Below, in pieces: positions 1 through 7,360 of a DNA stretch of 33,363 nucleotides. Position numbers and translations under genes: made by a program. Position 1 is the stretch's first letter, and the number at the start of each line of letters is the position of its first letter. Source of the DNA: Roseburia sp. (GTDB lineage Bacteria > Bacillota > Clostridia > Lachnospirales > Lachnospiraceae); assembly GCA_023662875.1 (NCBI GenBank), contig JAMPIG010000041.1, positions 1-33,363 of the forward strand. Direction: 5' to 3'. The notes under the pieces were generated by a model. It was not told the origin of the DNA, searched no databases, and worked only from the letters and a program-made list of their open reading frames with translations.

Positions 1-320
1 TCCGGGGCGGCGGCGGGGAGACCGTCGCCCACGCCGCAGCCCTCGCCATGAAGAATCTCCTGGGCCTGGCCTGCGATCCGGTGGCGGGTCTGGTCGAGGT
101 GCCCTGCGTCAAGCGCAACGTCATAGGTGCCGTCAACGCTCTGACCAGCGCCGACCTGGCCTGCGCCGGGATCCGCAGCAAAATCCCCCCGGATCAGGTC
201 TTCGACGCCATGCGCAGCATCGGACGGAGCCTGCCGGAGGATCTGAAGGAAACCGGCAGGGGCGGCCTTGCGGCGACTCCTGCCGGTCTGTCCTGGAAGG
301 AAAAGATATCGGGGTTTTAA
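1..320 (+). CDS. sdaAA: L-serine dehydratase (iron-sulfur type), alpha subunit, C-terminal part
   Basis: This is the 3' end of a gene that begins before the window; the frame is open from base 3 and ends at TAA 318-320. The product deaminates L-serine to pyruvate and ammonia and uses a [4Fe-4S] cluster. The visible residues read GGGETVAHAAALAMKNLLGL, followed by CDPVAGLVEVPCVKRN, the cysteine-containing signature of the SdaA C-terminal domain; its cysteines belong to the cluster-binding set of the family. The ending (SLPEDLKETGRGGLAATPAG) is also typical. The two-subunit (alpha/beta) form is usual in clostridia, but single-chain enzymes share this domain, so alpha subunit is inferred. The next gene is convergent and starts only 13 bases away; no clear terminator is seen between them. 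Confidence 0.93.
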   Translation, partial: RGGGGETVAHAAALAMKNLLGLACDPVAGLVEVPCVKRNVIGAVNALTSADLACAGIRSKIPPDQVFDAMRSIGRSLPEDLKETGRGGLAATPAGLSWKEKISGF

Positions 321-333
321 CGCGGCTGCCGCT

Positions 334-1671
334 TTATTCCTCCGGAAGCCAGGTCTGGTACAGCTTAACCTGGTCGCTCATACAATTGGAGCTTCCCGCG
401 GAGCCGCCGGTCACGCAGATATATTCCCGGCCGCTTCCGTCCGTCGCCAGACTGGCGGCGCAGCTCCTGGACTGCAGAACATATCCCGTCTTCCCGCAGA
501 TTACCTCCCCGTGGGTATCCTTGTCCTCGATTCGGCGCAGAAACCAGTTGGAGATCAGAAGCCCCTCGGGATGCTGCGCCGTGGCCGTAGTATGATAAGT
601 CCGCGCCGACAATACGTCCCGGCAGAAGGGATTGTCCGCCGCCGTCTTCAGGATCACCGCCATATCGTAGACCGTGCTGTAATGCTCCGGATCATAAAGC
701 CCGACGCAGTTGGTAAAATGGGTGCTGTCCGCCAGCTTCAGACGCTCCAGCTCCTGATTCATCAAGTCCACAAAGGCCTCGTGGGAGCCCGCCGTATAAA
801 TCGCCAACCCCAGCGCGGCGTCCGCGCCGGAGGGAAGGATCGTCCCGTAAAACAGATCCCGCACCGTCACCTCCTCGCCCACCTCGAAGCCGACGTTGCT
901 GCACTCGTTTACAAAGCTGTAATCCGTGATCTCGATCGTAATCGTAAACTTCTCGTCCAGAACCGCCGCCGTCCGCCAGTCCTCGCCCTCGATCCCAAGG
1001 GCCCTGGCCGCGGTCAGCACGGTTAAAATCTTCGTCATGGACGCGGGATACATCCGCGACCTTCCCTCCCGCTGCGCCAGAATCACCTCGTTTTCCACGT
1101 CGATCAAAATTCCGTAGGCGCTGATAATCTCCTCCGAAAAGCCCGCCGTCCCGCTGTCCTCCGTAGCGGAAAAGACAGCTGCCTCCGGCGGAAGGAAGGG
1201 ACCGTAAATCTCCCCGGCCGCTTCCGCCGACGTCTGCTGAACCCTGGGCCGCCGCCCGCCCTTCCCCAGGGCCTCCCCATTCTGTCCGGGCTCGGCCCGG
1301 TAAGCATCCGCCTGCGGCCCATTGCCGGATTGTTCTTGCTCCGATCGCAACGCATCGTCTGGCTGATCCCCCTCTGACAAGACCTGGCTGCCGCTCTGTC
1401 CGCCGCCTGACGGTGCCGCGCCGTCCTCCGTCCACCGGCTCTCGTTCTCTTCGGGTTCCTTGTCCTTCCCCTTCGCCGCTATCCCAATCCCTGCCGCCGC
1501 CACGATCAGAAATACCGCCAGCGCCGCGGGAAAAACTCTTTTCTGTAAGATCTCCGCCCGGCGTTTTCTGCGCCTCATCTCCTGAATACGCGCCTTATGC
1601 CGCCGGATTCGCTCTTCTTCCCTCACTCTGTCGATCGAATCCTCTTCCTCGTTTGTCCACTCGTCATACAT
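334..1671 (-). CDS. D-alanyl-D-alanine carboxypeptidase (peptidase S11, PBP5/DacA family), membrane-anchored
   Basis: Predicted penicillin-binding protein of 445 residues that trims the terminal D-Ala from peptidoglycan stem peptides outside the membrane. A very basic, charged cytoplasmic N-terminus (1-45) precedes one membrane segment (about 46-66). A low-complexity Gly/Ser/Glu linker (about 70-160) leads to the S11 domain. The active-site SxxK is S211-M-T-K214 (context YPASMTKI) and the KTG triad is K394-T-G396. The second motif, normally SxN, reads S281-G-A283, so the usual Asn is Ala; this may be a sub-family trait or reduced activity. The N-terminal anchor replaces the cleavable signal and C-terminal amphipathic helix of PBP5. 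The start at 1671 is the first ATG; its ribosome site is weak and distant. No partner gene is adjacent. Confidence 0.88.
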   Translation of the reverse strand: MYDEWTNEEEDSIDRVREEERIRRHKARIQEMRRRKRRAEILQKRVFPAALAVFLIVAAAGIGIAAKGKDKEPEENESRWTEDGAAPSGGGQSGSQVLSEGDQPDDALRSEQEQSGNGPQADAYRAEPGQNGEALGKGGRRPRVQQTSAEAAGEIYGPFLPPEAAVFSATEDSGTAGFSEEIISAYGILIDVENEVILAQREGRSRMYPASMTKILTVLTAARALGIEGEDWRTAAVLDEKFTITIEITDYSFVNECSNVGFEVGEEVTVRDLFYGTILPSGADAALGLAIYTAGSHEAFVDLMNQELERLKLADSTHFTNCVGLYDPEHYSTVYDMAVILKTAADNPFCRDVLSARTYHTTATAQHPEGLLISNWFLRRIEDKDTHGEVICGKTGYVLQSRSCAASLATDGSGREYICVTGGSAGSSNCMSDQVKLYQTWLPEE

Positions 1672-1990
1672 CCGATGCTTTTTCCCTGTCCTTCCTCTTT
1701 TCCCGGGTTTTCGCCCGCAGTAAGAAAATCCCTTCTTCCAGCTTCTCCGATCATCGTATTTCCCGGAGCCTTCCTAAAATTTTCTCAGCCTGTCGGCTTT
1801 TCCTGAAATTTTTCAGCTCTTTCCACCCTGACTGACGCCAAATCCACGTCTTTGTTCCCGGGCCACTCTGTCGGAAAAAACTTTTCCGCCTCTGCGAACC
1901 GACGATCACCGTATACTACGGACTCGACCGCCGAGCCCGGCAGGCAGCCCTGTCCCTTCAGTCGACCCTCTTCCGGTTACTCTGACCCGT
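1672..1990. other. Intergenic stretch with a small hairpin
   Basis: This 319-base stretch separates the carboxypeptidase start from the stop of the glycosyltransferase gene, both on the minus strand. It should hold the carboxypeptidase promoter, but I see no convincing -35/-10 pair. A short perfect hairpin, CGGAAAA/TTTTCCG (1872-1878 with 1882-1888), has an AT-rich core and could be a weak terminator for the glycosyltransferase gene. Frames that stay open here are low-complexity and unlike proteins. Confidence 0.4.
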
Positions 1991-3313
1991 TCATTCCGCT
2001 CCGGTTCCCTTCAGACACTTCCGAATTCCCTCCTGCAGCTTTCCGGACAATTTTCCGTAAATCTCCCTTTCCTCCAGCCTCAGCTCCGCACAAACCGCTT
2101 CCTCCAGCTCCTTCTCCGTCTTTTTCAGCTCCTCCAAAACGAAATCCGCCTCCGGACAGAGCTGATAGAGCTTCTGCCTCTTTACCGTCTCCCGCCGGAT
2201 CATCTGCCGCTTTTCCAGCTTCTGCAGCGCAGCGCCCACGCCGCGCCTTGTCAGCCCCGTCAGCTCCGCCAGAACCTCCGTGCCGATCACCGGAAAGCCC
2301 TGATTCAGGTACAACAGAACCAATACCTCCTGCAGAGTCATATCATGCCTGTCCGCCACAGCCTTGCCATAGCGCTCCAGAAGCTTCCGATACCGGTAAA
2401 AGGTCAGGGCGGGGCTGTCCCCCTCCAGGGCCTCCGGCAGCGCATAGCTCTGCCTCTCCTGCCCCAGCCTCACGCTGCCCGGCAGAATCGAAGGCGGCAC
2501 AAACCCGTCCTTCGCACCGGTCACAAAAAAGCGATAGACCTGAAACCGGATATTCTCGTAGCTCTCCTCGTCGTAGACCTCCCGGTAAAACTGCTCGTAA
2601 TACTCAAACACATTCAGCTTCATGCGGATCGTATTGTTGATACTGGCCCCCTGGCTGTTTACCAGACTGCCCTTCGTCTTGACATAATAATAGACCGGAA
2701 CATTCAGCGCATAAATACTCTTGCAATGCCTGATGTACTCCAGGTTAAAAATAAAGTCCTCGCACCAGCTGATCTCCGGATCCATCCTCAGGTTCAGCCT
2801 CTCGATCAGCTCCCGCCGAAAAAGCTTGTTCCAGAGGACGCCGTAATAAAAATCCGCCGGATTCTCCATCATCAGCGCGGCAAATTCCTGTCTGGTCAGC
2901 AGCCCCTCCCTCTCGATATCGCCCTTGTGGGAGAGCTTTTCCCCGGACACCCGGTAAAAGTCTGCGATCACCATATCGCAGCCGCTGGATTCCGCGCTGC
3001 GCACAAAAAGCTTTGTGGCCTCCGGCGTCAGCCAGTCGTCGCTGTCAAGAAACTGAATATATTTTCCCGCCGCCTCGGCCAGCGCACAGTTGCGGCTGTC
3101 GGAAACGCCGGTATTCTCCTTATGGATGACCCGGATCCGGGAATCCCTCTCCGCGAACCCGTCGCAGATCGCGCCGGAATCATCCTGGCTGCCGTCATTC
3201 ACCAGCAACAACTCAAAATTGGCATACTCCTGCCGCAGCACGCTCTCGATACAGCGCACCAGATATTTTTCCGCATTATAAACCGGAACAATGATTGAAA
3301 CCAAAGGCTCCAT
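1991..3313 (-). CDS. Family 2 glycosyltransferase fused to a MarR-like winged-helix domain
   Basis: The 440-residue product starts with a classic GT-A family 2 domain. It has the nucleotide-binding start VSIIVPVYNAEKYL, the VNDGSQDDS segment (38-46), NTGVSDSRN (67-75) and the metal-binding D90-S-D-D93 followed by W. This part should transfer a sugar from a nucleotide donor, probably for a surface polysaccharide. After about residue 300 comes a different module. Residues 325-386 read as a MarR-type winged helix: the helix MTLQEVLVLLYLNQ, a helix-turn-helix around GTEVLAELTGLTRRGVGAALQKLEKRQMI, and a basic wing RRETVKRQKLYQL. A charged helical tail (388-430), like the MarR dimerisation helix, follows. 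No stop or frame change separates the halves. AGGGGA lies upstream of the ATG. The acceptor is unknown and there are no polysaccharide genes nearby. Confidence 0.85.
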   Translation of the reverse strand: MEPLVSIIVPVYNAEKYLVRCIESVLRQEYANFELLLVNDGSQDDSGAICDGFAERDSRIRVIHKENTGVSDSRNCALAEAAGKYIQFLDSDDWLTPEATKLFVRSAESSGCDMVIADFYRVSGEKLSHKGDIEREGLLTRQEFAALMMENPADFYYGVLWNKLFRRELIERLNLRMDPEISWCEDFIFNLEYIRHCKSIYALNVPVYYYVKTKGSLVNSQGASINNTIRMKLNVFEYYEQFYREVYDEESYENIRFQVYRFFVTGAKDGFVPPSILPGSVRLGQERQSYALPEALEGDSPALTFYRYRKLLERYGKAVADRHDMTLQEVLVLLYLNQGFPVIGTEVLAELTGLTRRGVGAALQKLEKRQMIRRETVKRQKLYQLCPEADFVLEELKKTEKELEEAVCAELRLEEREIYGKLSGKLQEGIRKCLKGTGAE

Positions 3314-3416
3314 GCTATCATTCCCCTATTCTGACTTTTATATCATGAATCTTCGATTCATGATCGCCATTCGCCGCTCGCCGAATGAACAAGCTCATTC
3401 TTCTCGCTAACGCTCA
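3314..3416. repeat. Intergenic cluster of small hairpins
   Basis: Between ykgJ and the glycosyltransferase gene, three short inverted repeats sit back to back. On the plus strand these are ATCATGAATC-TTC-GATTCATGAT (3343-3365, a 10-base perfect stem), ATTCG...CGAAT (about 3369-3386) and GAATGA...TCATTC (about 3382-3399). None is followed by a T-run, so they look more like an intergenic structured repeat or mRNA-stability element than a standard terminator. The triloop of the first is GAA on the minus strand, the transcribed strand. Confidence 0.5.
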
Positions 3417-4082
3417 TTATATCATGAATTTCTTCCGAAACAATTCCAGCTTTACCTCGAAATCCTCATAAAAATCAACCCGCGACGGTTCCGAAAAATA
3501 GAATACAGTCAGAAGACCCAGATTCAGCTCCCGGGCGGCCTCGCTGTCCTCCCGGCCCGAAACCGCCTCCTCCGCTTCCTTCAACAGCTGATGCCAGGCG
3601 CAGAGAAAACGATGATTTTCAGCCTGTCGAGGCGTATCGAGCCACTTGCTGGCCTTAATCTTGGTACGGTTTTTCGCGGCGCATTCTCCCGTCTGTAAAA
3701 AAAAGCGGAAGTCGCCGTCCTCGTAATATCGCCCCAGGGGAAACAGCCTGCAGATTCCCGGCCGGTAAGCGTGGATACTGCATCGTCCCCCCTCATCCAG
3801 AAAAGCGCAGGCCTCTTCCCGCCCGTTCATCGCCAGGTTCGGCAGAATACAGCCGTCCACCACATGAAGCTCGATTTTCCCCTCATCCAAAAGCGTCGCA
3901 AAGGGCAGGCCCAGCCCCTCCTGCAGCCTCCAGGCGTCATAAGGATCCAGCACCACGGAATTTCCCATACCGGCACAGCATTTGTGGCAGCCCTGGCATC
4001 CGTGGCAGTCCGCCCTCACCATATCCTGATAACCGTACAGACGCCCGTCGGATATCTCCTCCAGGCTGACGTTTCTCTTCAT
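3417..4082 (-). CDS. YkgJ-family cysteine cluster protein
   Basis: The 221-residue protein belongs to the YkgJ/CxxCxxCC family, predicted to chelate zinc or iron. The N-terminal cluster is C26-x2-C29-x2-C32-x2-C35-C36. A second set appears in CAFLDEGGRCSIHAYRP followed by GICRLFPLG, and a last cysteine in TGECAAKN, in the order usual for the family. The biochemical role of the family is not established. Its start codon overlaps the stop of mtnA by four bases (ATGA), so the two are probably translationally coupled. No membrane segment or signal peptide is seen. Confidence 0.85.
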   Translation of the reverse strand: MKRNVSLEEISDGRLYGYQDMVRADCHGCQGCHKCCAGMGNSVVLDPYDAWRLQEGLGLPFATLLDEGKIELHVVDGCILPNLAMNGREEACAFLDEGGRCSIHAYRPGICRLFPLGRYYEDGDFRFFLQTGECAAKNRTKIKASKWLDTPRQAENHRFLCAWHQLLKEAEEAVSGREDSEAARELNLGLLTVFYFSEPSRVDFYEDFEVKLELFRKKFMI

Positions 4083-5173
4083 CCGTTTCCTTCCTTATTC
4101 TCCATGATTTTACGCAGACTCTCCGTATAGGGCGCTCTCGCCACCCCGTATTCCGTAACGATCCCGGCGATCAGCTCGTGGGAAGTCACGTCGAAGGCCG
4201 GATTGTAAACCTTTACGCCCTCCGGTGCCATCCGCTCCCGATACCACATCTCTGTCACTTCCTCCGCCGGACGCTCCTCAATCCGGATCTGTTCCCCCGC
4301 AGGGGTCGCCATGTCGATGGTAGACGTCGGCGCGCAGACATAAAGGGGAACCCCGTAATACCTTGCCACCGCCGCGACGACGGAGGTTCCGATCTTGTTC
4401 GCCGCGTCCCCGTTGGCCGCCACCCTGTCGCAGCCGACAAACACCGCGTTGATCAACCCCTTCGCCATAACGCTGGCGGACATATTGTCGCAGATCAGCG
4501 TCACATCCACCCCGGCGGACTGCAATTCATAAGCTGTCAGCCGGGCTCCCTGCAGCAGGGGTCTGGTCTCGTCCGCATACACCCGAAAGCCGTAGCCTCG
4601 CTCCTGCCCCAAATAGATGGGCGCTGTCGCCGTCCCGTACTTAACCGTGGCCAGCTGCCCCGCGTTGCAATGAGTCAAAATCCCGTCGCCCGGCTTTACC
4701 AGCTTCAGTCCGTTCTCCCCGATCCTGCGGCAGACCTGAATATCCTCGTCCCGAATCGCCAGCGCCTCCCGGCGCAGGGCCTCCTTTACCTCCGTCACCG
4801 GCCTTCCTTCCTCCCGCCCGACCTGCAGCGCCCTTCCTTCCATCCGCCGCAGCGCCCAGGAAAGGTTCACAGCAGTAGGCCGGGCGGAATCCAGGTAACG
4901 CTTATATTCGCAAAACTGCTCGTAAAATTCCCCGAAATTCTCCGCCGCAATCCCCTTTGACAACACATAGATCCCCATAGCCGCCGCCACGCCGATAGCC
5001 GGCGCGCCCCTTACTTTAAGCAGGTAAATCGCGTCCCAGATCTCCTGCGCCGTCCGCAGGGCGATCAACTCCGTCCGCCCCGGGAGCAGGGTCTGGTCGA
5101 TAATGACGACCGCATTCCGCTCCTCATCCAACGCGACGGTATCGTAATCCATAATATTTTTCTTCTCCGGCAT
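4079..5173 (-). CDS. mtnA: S-methyl-5-thioribose-1-phosphate isomerase
   Basis: The 364-residue enzyme converts methylthioribose-1-phosphate to methylthioribulose-1-phosphate in methionine salvage. Family signatures are the LKVRGAPAIGVAAAMG phosphate-binding segment, THCNAGQLATVKYGTA with the catalytic Cys, and VGCDRVAANGDAANKIGT with the catalytic Asp. The start is placed at 5173 (MPEKKNIMDY) because AGGAG lies seven bases before it; an earlier ATG at 5215 would add 14 residues without family similarity. The gene is coupled to ykgJ downstream. Other salvage genes (mtnK, mtnB, mtnD) are not nearby, so this may serve a partial pathway. The related eIF2B-like ribose-1,5-bisphosphate isomerases are less likely given the match to the MtnA signatures. 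Confidence 0.92.
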   Translation of the reverse strand: MPEKKNIMDYDTVALDEERNAVVIIDQTLLPGRTELIALRTAQEIWDAIYLLKVRGAPAIGVAAAMGIYVLSKGIAAENFGEFYEQFCEYKRYLDSARPTAVNLSWALRRMEGRALQVGREEGRPVTEVKEALRREALAIRDEDIQVCRRIGENGLKLVKPGDGILTHCNAGQLATVKYGTATAPIYLGQERGYGFRVYADETRPLLQGARLTAYELQSAGVDVTLICDNMSASVMAKGLINAVFVGCDRVAANGDAANKIGTSVVAAVARYYGVPLYVCAPTSTIDMATPAGEQIRIEERPAEEVTEMWYRERMAPEGVKVYNPAFDVTSHELIAGIVTEYGVARAPYTESLRKIMENKEGNG

Positions 5174-5251
5174 CCGTTCTCTCCTCTCCGTCATTCCCGG
5201 GCCGCAGCCCGTCAAGCTTTCCTGTCGTCGCCCCGACCCCGTCCTGTCAGT

Positions 5252-5317
5252 CCCTCGTGTCGTCCTCGTCTTCCGGCCTGTCGAATCCTCTCATCGTCCT
5301 CGGCCTCCGGCCCGTCA
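5252..5317. repeat. Imperfect 32-base direct repeat, two copies
   Basis: Two adjacent copies (5252-5283 and 5286-5317) match at 24 of 32 positions by hand count, with a 34-base period. They lie between ybaK and mtnA and run into the ybaK stop codon. The sequence is simple (TCCTCG/GGCC-rich), so slippage or local duplication is the likeliest origin. No function is apparent. Confidence 0.35.
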
Positions 5318-5800
5318 TGCCCTCGCGATCTCCGCGAATTCCGCCTCCGCGGCCCGGGCCAGATCCCCCGGCCTCAGCTCCAGCTGGGAACCGATGCGGC
5401 CTCCGCTGACAATCATCCGCTCCAGCTCCAGAGCCTCGCTGTCGATCCTCGTCACATACCGCTTCTTCATCCCCACGGCGGTACACCCGCCCCGGATATA
5501 GCCCGTGACGCCGTTGATCTCTTTGACCGGCAGCATCTCCACGCTCTTTTCCCCCACGCTGCGGGCCGCCGCCTTCAGATCCAGCTCCTTCGCCACCGGG
5601 ATTACAAAAACGAAATAATTCCCGCTGCTCCCCCTCGTCACCAGCGTTTTATAAACCTTCTCATAAGGCAGCCCCAGCAGATCTGCGATCTGCAGCCCGT
5701 CGACAAACTCGTCGCACTCATAGGTATAATGCTCAAAGGGAATCTTCATAGATTCCAGAATCCGCATGGCATTCGTCCTGACTTCTTTCTGCTTCGCCAT
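5315..5800 (-). CDS. ybaK: Cys-tRNA(Pro)/Cys-tRNA(Cys) deacylase, YbaK/EbsC family
   Basis: The 161-residue protein belongs to the YbaK family, trans-acting editing enzymes that hydrolyse Cys mischarged on tRNA(Pro). Length is normal. Supporting segments are the N-terminal TNAMRILESMKIPFEHYTYE, the YKTLVTRG strand, the VIPVAKELDLKAAAR stretch holding the family's conserved Lys, and GVTGYIRGGCTAVG with its conserved Gly-rich turn. The end (VSGGRIGSQLELRPGDL) is also typical. GGAGG sits six bases before the ATG. It is divergent from the MFS gene and lies 141 bases upstream of mtnA in the same direction, so cotranscription is possible but not shown. Confidence 0.92.
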   Translation of the reverse strand: MAKQKEVRTNAMRILESMKIPFEHYTYECDEFVDGLQIADLLGLPYEKVYKTLVTRGSSGNYFVFVIPVAKELDLKAAARSVGEKSVEMLPVKEINGVTGYIRGGCTAVGMKKRYVTRIDSEALELERMIVSGGRIGSQLELRPGDLARAAEAEFAEIARA

Positions 5801-5880
5801 CTCAGACCTCCGGGAGGACGAAGCTGACCTGAAATATTTTTTTATCTTTTTCTGTCATTTCCCGCTCCTCCGTGCTATAC

Positions 5881-5909
5881 TTGTTTCCGTACTATTTATC
5901 CAGTATAAC
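5881..5909 (+). promoter_or_regulatory. Candidate promoter for the MFS gene
   Basis: TTGTTT (5881-5886) and TATAAC (5904-5909) are 17 bases apart and lead into the MFS gene 57 bases downstream. The -10 matches consensus at five of six positions, the -35 only at three. The region is AT-rich and probably also contains the divergent ybaK promoter, which I could not place. Confidence 0.4.
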
Positions 5910-5965
5910 ATAGCTTTTCCCATACCGCTATAGCAGATTTTTTCATTTTGGGAGGTAATTGACAA

Positions 5966-7180
5966 ATGTATTCCCTTCTTCTCGTCATCATCTATATCGC
6001 CTTTATCAGCCTGGGGCTGCCGGATTCCCTGATCGGCTCCGCCTGGCCCGTCATGCACCTGGAGCTGCAGACGCCAGTGTCGTCCCTGGGAATTCTTACC
6101 ATGCTGATTTCCGGCGGTACGATTCTTTCCAGCCTGCTGGCGGATCGGCTGACCCGTCGGTTCGGGACGGGCCTGGTCACCGCGGTCAGCGTCTTTCTCA
6201 CGGCAGCCGCCCTGTTCGGCTTTTCCGTCAGCGGCTCCTTCTGGCTGCTCTGTCTCTGGGCCATTCCCTACGGCCTGGGTGCGGGCGCGGTGGACGCCTC
6301 CCTGAACAATTACGTCGCCCTCCACTACGCCTCCCGCCACATGAGCTGGCTGCACTGCTTCTGGGGCGTGGGCTGTTCCGTCAGCCCCTACATCATGAGC
6401 TTCGCCCTGACCGGATACTCCAGCTGGAGCCTGGGCTTCCGCATCGTATCCGTCCTGCAGATCCTGCTGACCCTTTGCCTGTTCCTCAGCCTGCCCCTCT
6501 GGAAAAAGGCGGCGGCCGCTTCCGATACAGGACTCTCCGAAACCTGCGCTTCGGACACCGGTATTTCCGAAATTTCCGGCCCGAACGACAGCCCCTCCGG
6601 CAAGGCCCTCCCCCTGCGGAAGGTCCTGCGGCTCAAGGGCGTGCCGCTGGTTCTGATTACCTTTATCTCCTACTGCGCTTTGGAATCCACCGCCGGCATG
6701 TGGGCCAGCAGCTATCTCGTGCAGTACCGCGGCATCGGGGCGGAAACCGCCGCCCGCTTCGCCTCCCTCTTTTATCTGGGCATCACCTTCGGCCGCTTTC
6801 TCTGCGGCTTTGTGGCGGATCGGCTGGGAGACAAGACCCTGATCCGGATCGGCTCGCTCACCGCCCTGGCCGGGATCCTGCTGGTTCTCCTCCCCCTGCC
6901 CTTTGAGCTTCCCGCCCTGGCCGGACTGGTGATCATCGGCCTCGGCTGCGCGCCGATTTATCCCTCGATTATCCACTCCACGCCGGAGCATTTCGGCCGG
7001 GAGAATTCCCAGGCCGTCATTGGGGTACAGATGGCCAGCGCCTACGCGGGCTCTACCTTTATGCCGCCTCTGTTCGGCCTGCTGGCCGCTCACGTCAGCA
7101 TCGGCCTGTACCCTCTGTATCTGCTGCTCTTCGACGTCCTGATGCTGGCGATGTCGGAACGGCTGCGCCGAAGCCTATAA
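5966..7180 (+). CDS. Major facilitator superfamily transporter
   Basis: The 404-residue, very hydrophobic protein has the length and pattern of a 12-helix MFS carrier. It begins with a membrane helix (YSLLLVIIYIAFISLGLPDSLIG), and the GLPDSLIGSAWP segment is common in FucP-like and related sugar-type MFS proteins. A basic cytoplasmic loop DRLTRRFGTG follows helix 2, matching the family's conserved loop 2-3 motif, and a second copy (DRLGDKTLIRIGS) lies in the C-terminal half. The central loop (about 175-210) is Ser/Thr-rich. GGGAGG is ten bases before the ATG. The substrate cannot be read from sequence. The gene stands alone: the neighbour upstream is divergent and the one downstream convergent. 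Confidence 0.85.
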   Translation: MYSLLLVIIYIAFISLGLPDSLIGSAWPVMHLELQTPVSSLGILTMLISGGTILSSLLADRLTRRFGTGLVTAVSVFLTAAALFGFSVSGSFWLLCLWAIPYGLGAGAVDASLNNYVALHYASRHMSWLHCFWGVGCSVSPYIMSFALTGYSSWSLGFRIVSVLQILLTLCLFLSLPLWKKAAAASDTGLSETCASDTGISEISGPNDSPSGKALPLRKVLRLKGVPLVLITFISYCALESTAGMWASSYLVQYRGIGAETAARFASLFYLGITFGRFLCGFVADRLGDKTLIRIGSLTALAGILLVLLPLPFELPALAGLVIIGLGCAPIYPSIIHSTPEHFGRENSQAVIGVQMASAYAGSTFMPPLFGLLAAHVSIGLYPLYLLLFDVLMLAMSERLRRSL

Positions 7181-7182
7181 AA

Positions 7183-7225
7183 AAGTGCCGCGTTGCGGCA
7201 CTTAGAAGAATGCTTCGCATTCTTC
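7183..7225. terminator. Two tandem hairpins after the MFS gene
   Basis: Three bases after the MFS stop, AAGTGCCGC-GTT-GCGGCACTT (7183-7203, 9-base stem) is followed by GAAGAATGC-TTC-GCATTCTTC (7205-7225, 9-base stem). The T-run flanking the first hairpin is on the minus-strand side (A-run 7179-7184 on plus), so as a classic terminator it would work best leftward, yet its position suggests it ends the MFS transcript. The second has a GAA triloop on the minus strand (GCGAAGC core). Confidence 0.55.
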
Positions 7226-7255
7226 CCTTACTACGACAAAACTTTCTAACTAGAG

Positions 7256-7287
7256 TAAAAAAAGAGACACCGGAGCAGTGTCTCTTT
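7256..7287 (-). terminator. Rho-independent terminator of the arabinofuranosidase/esterase operon
   Basis: A perfect 10-base stem, AAAGAGACAC/GTGTCTCTTT (7261-7270 with 7278-7287, loop CGGAGCA), is followed on the minus strand by a run of seven T including stem bases. It lies 74 bases past the stop of the carboxylesterase gene at 7361. Confidence 0.75.
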
Positions 7288-7360
7288 AAAAAAGAACTAT
7301 TTTATGATATCATCCGGCGGCTCATCTGCTTCGTCAGCGAGGGTGTCACCGTGACGGACT

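Noticed and set aside
5855-7093. Minus-strand open frame of 412 codons opposite the MFS gene
   Set aside because: The product is rich in Gly, Gln and Ala, has no known motif, and lies wholly antisense to a convincing membrane transporter with a good ribosome site. GC-rich codon bias leaves such frames open by chance.
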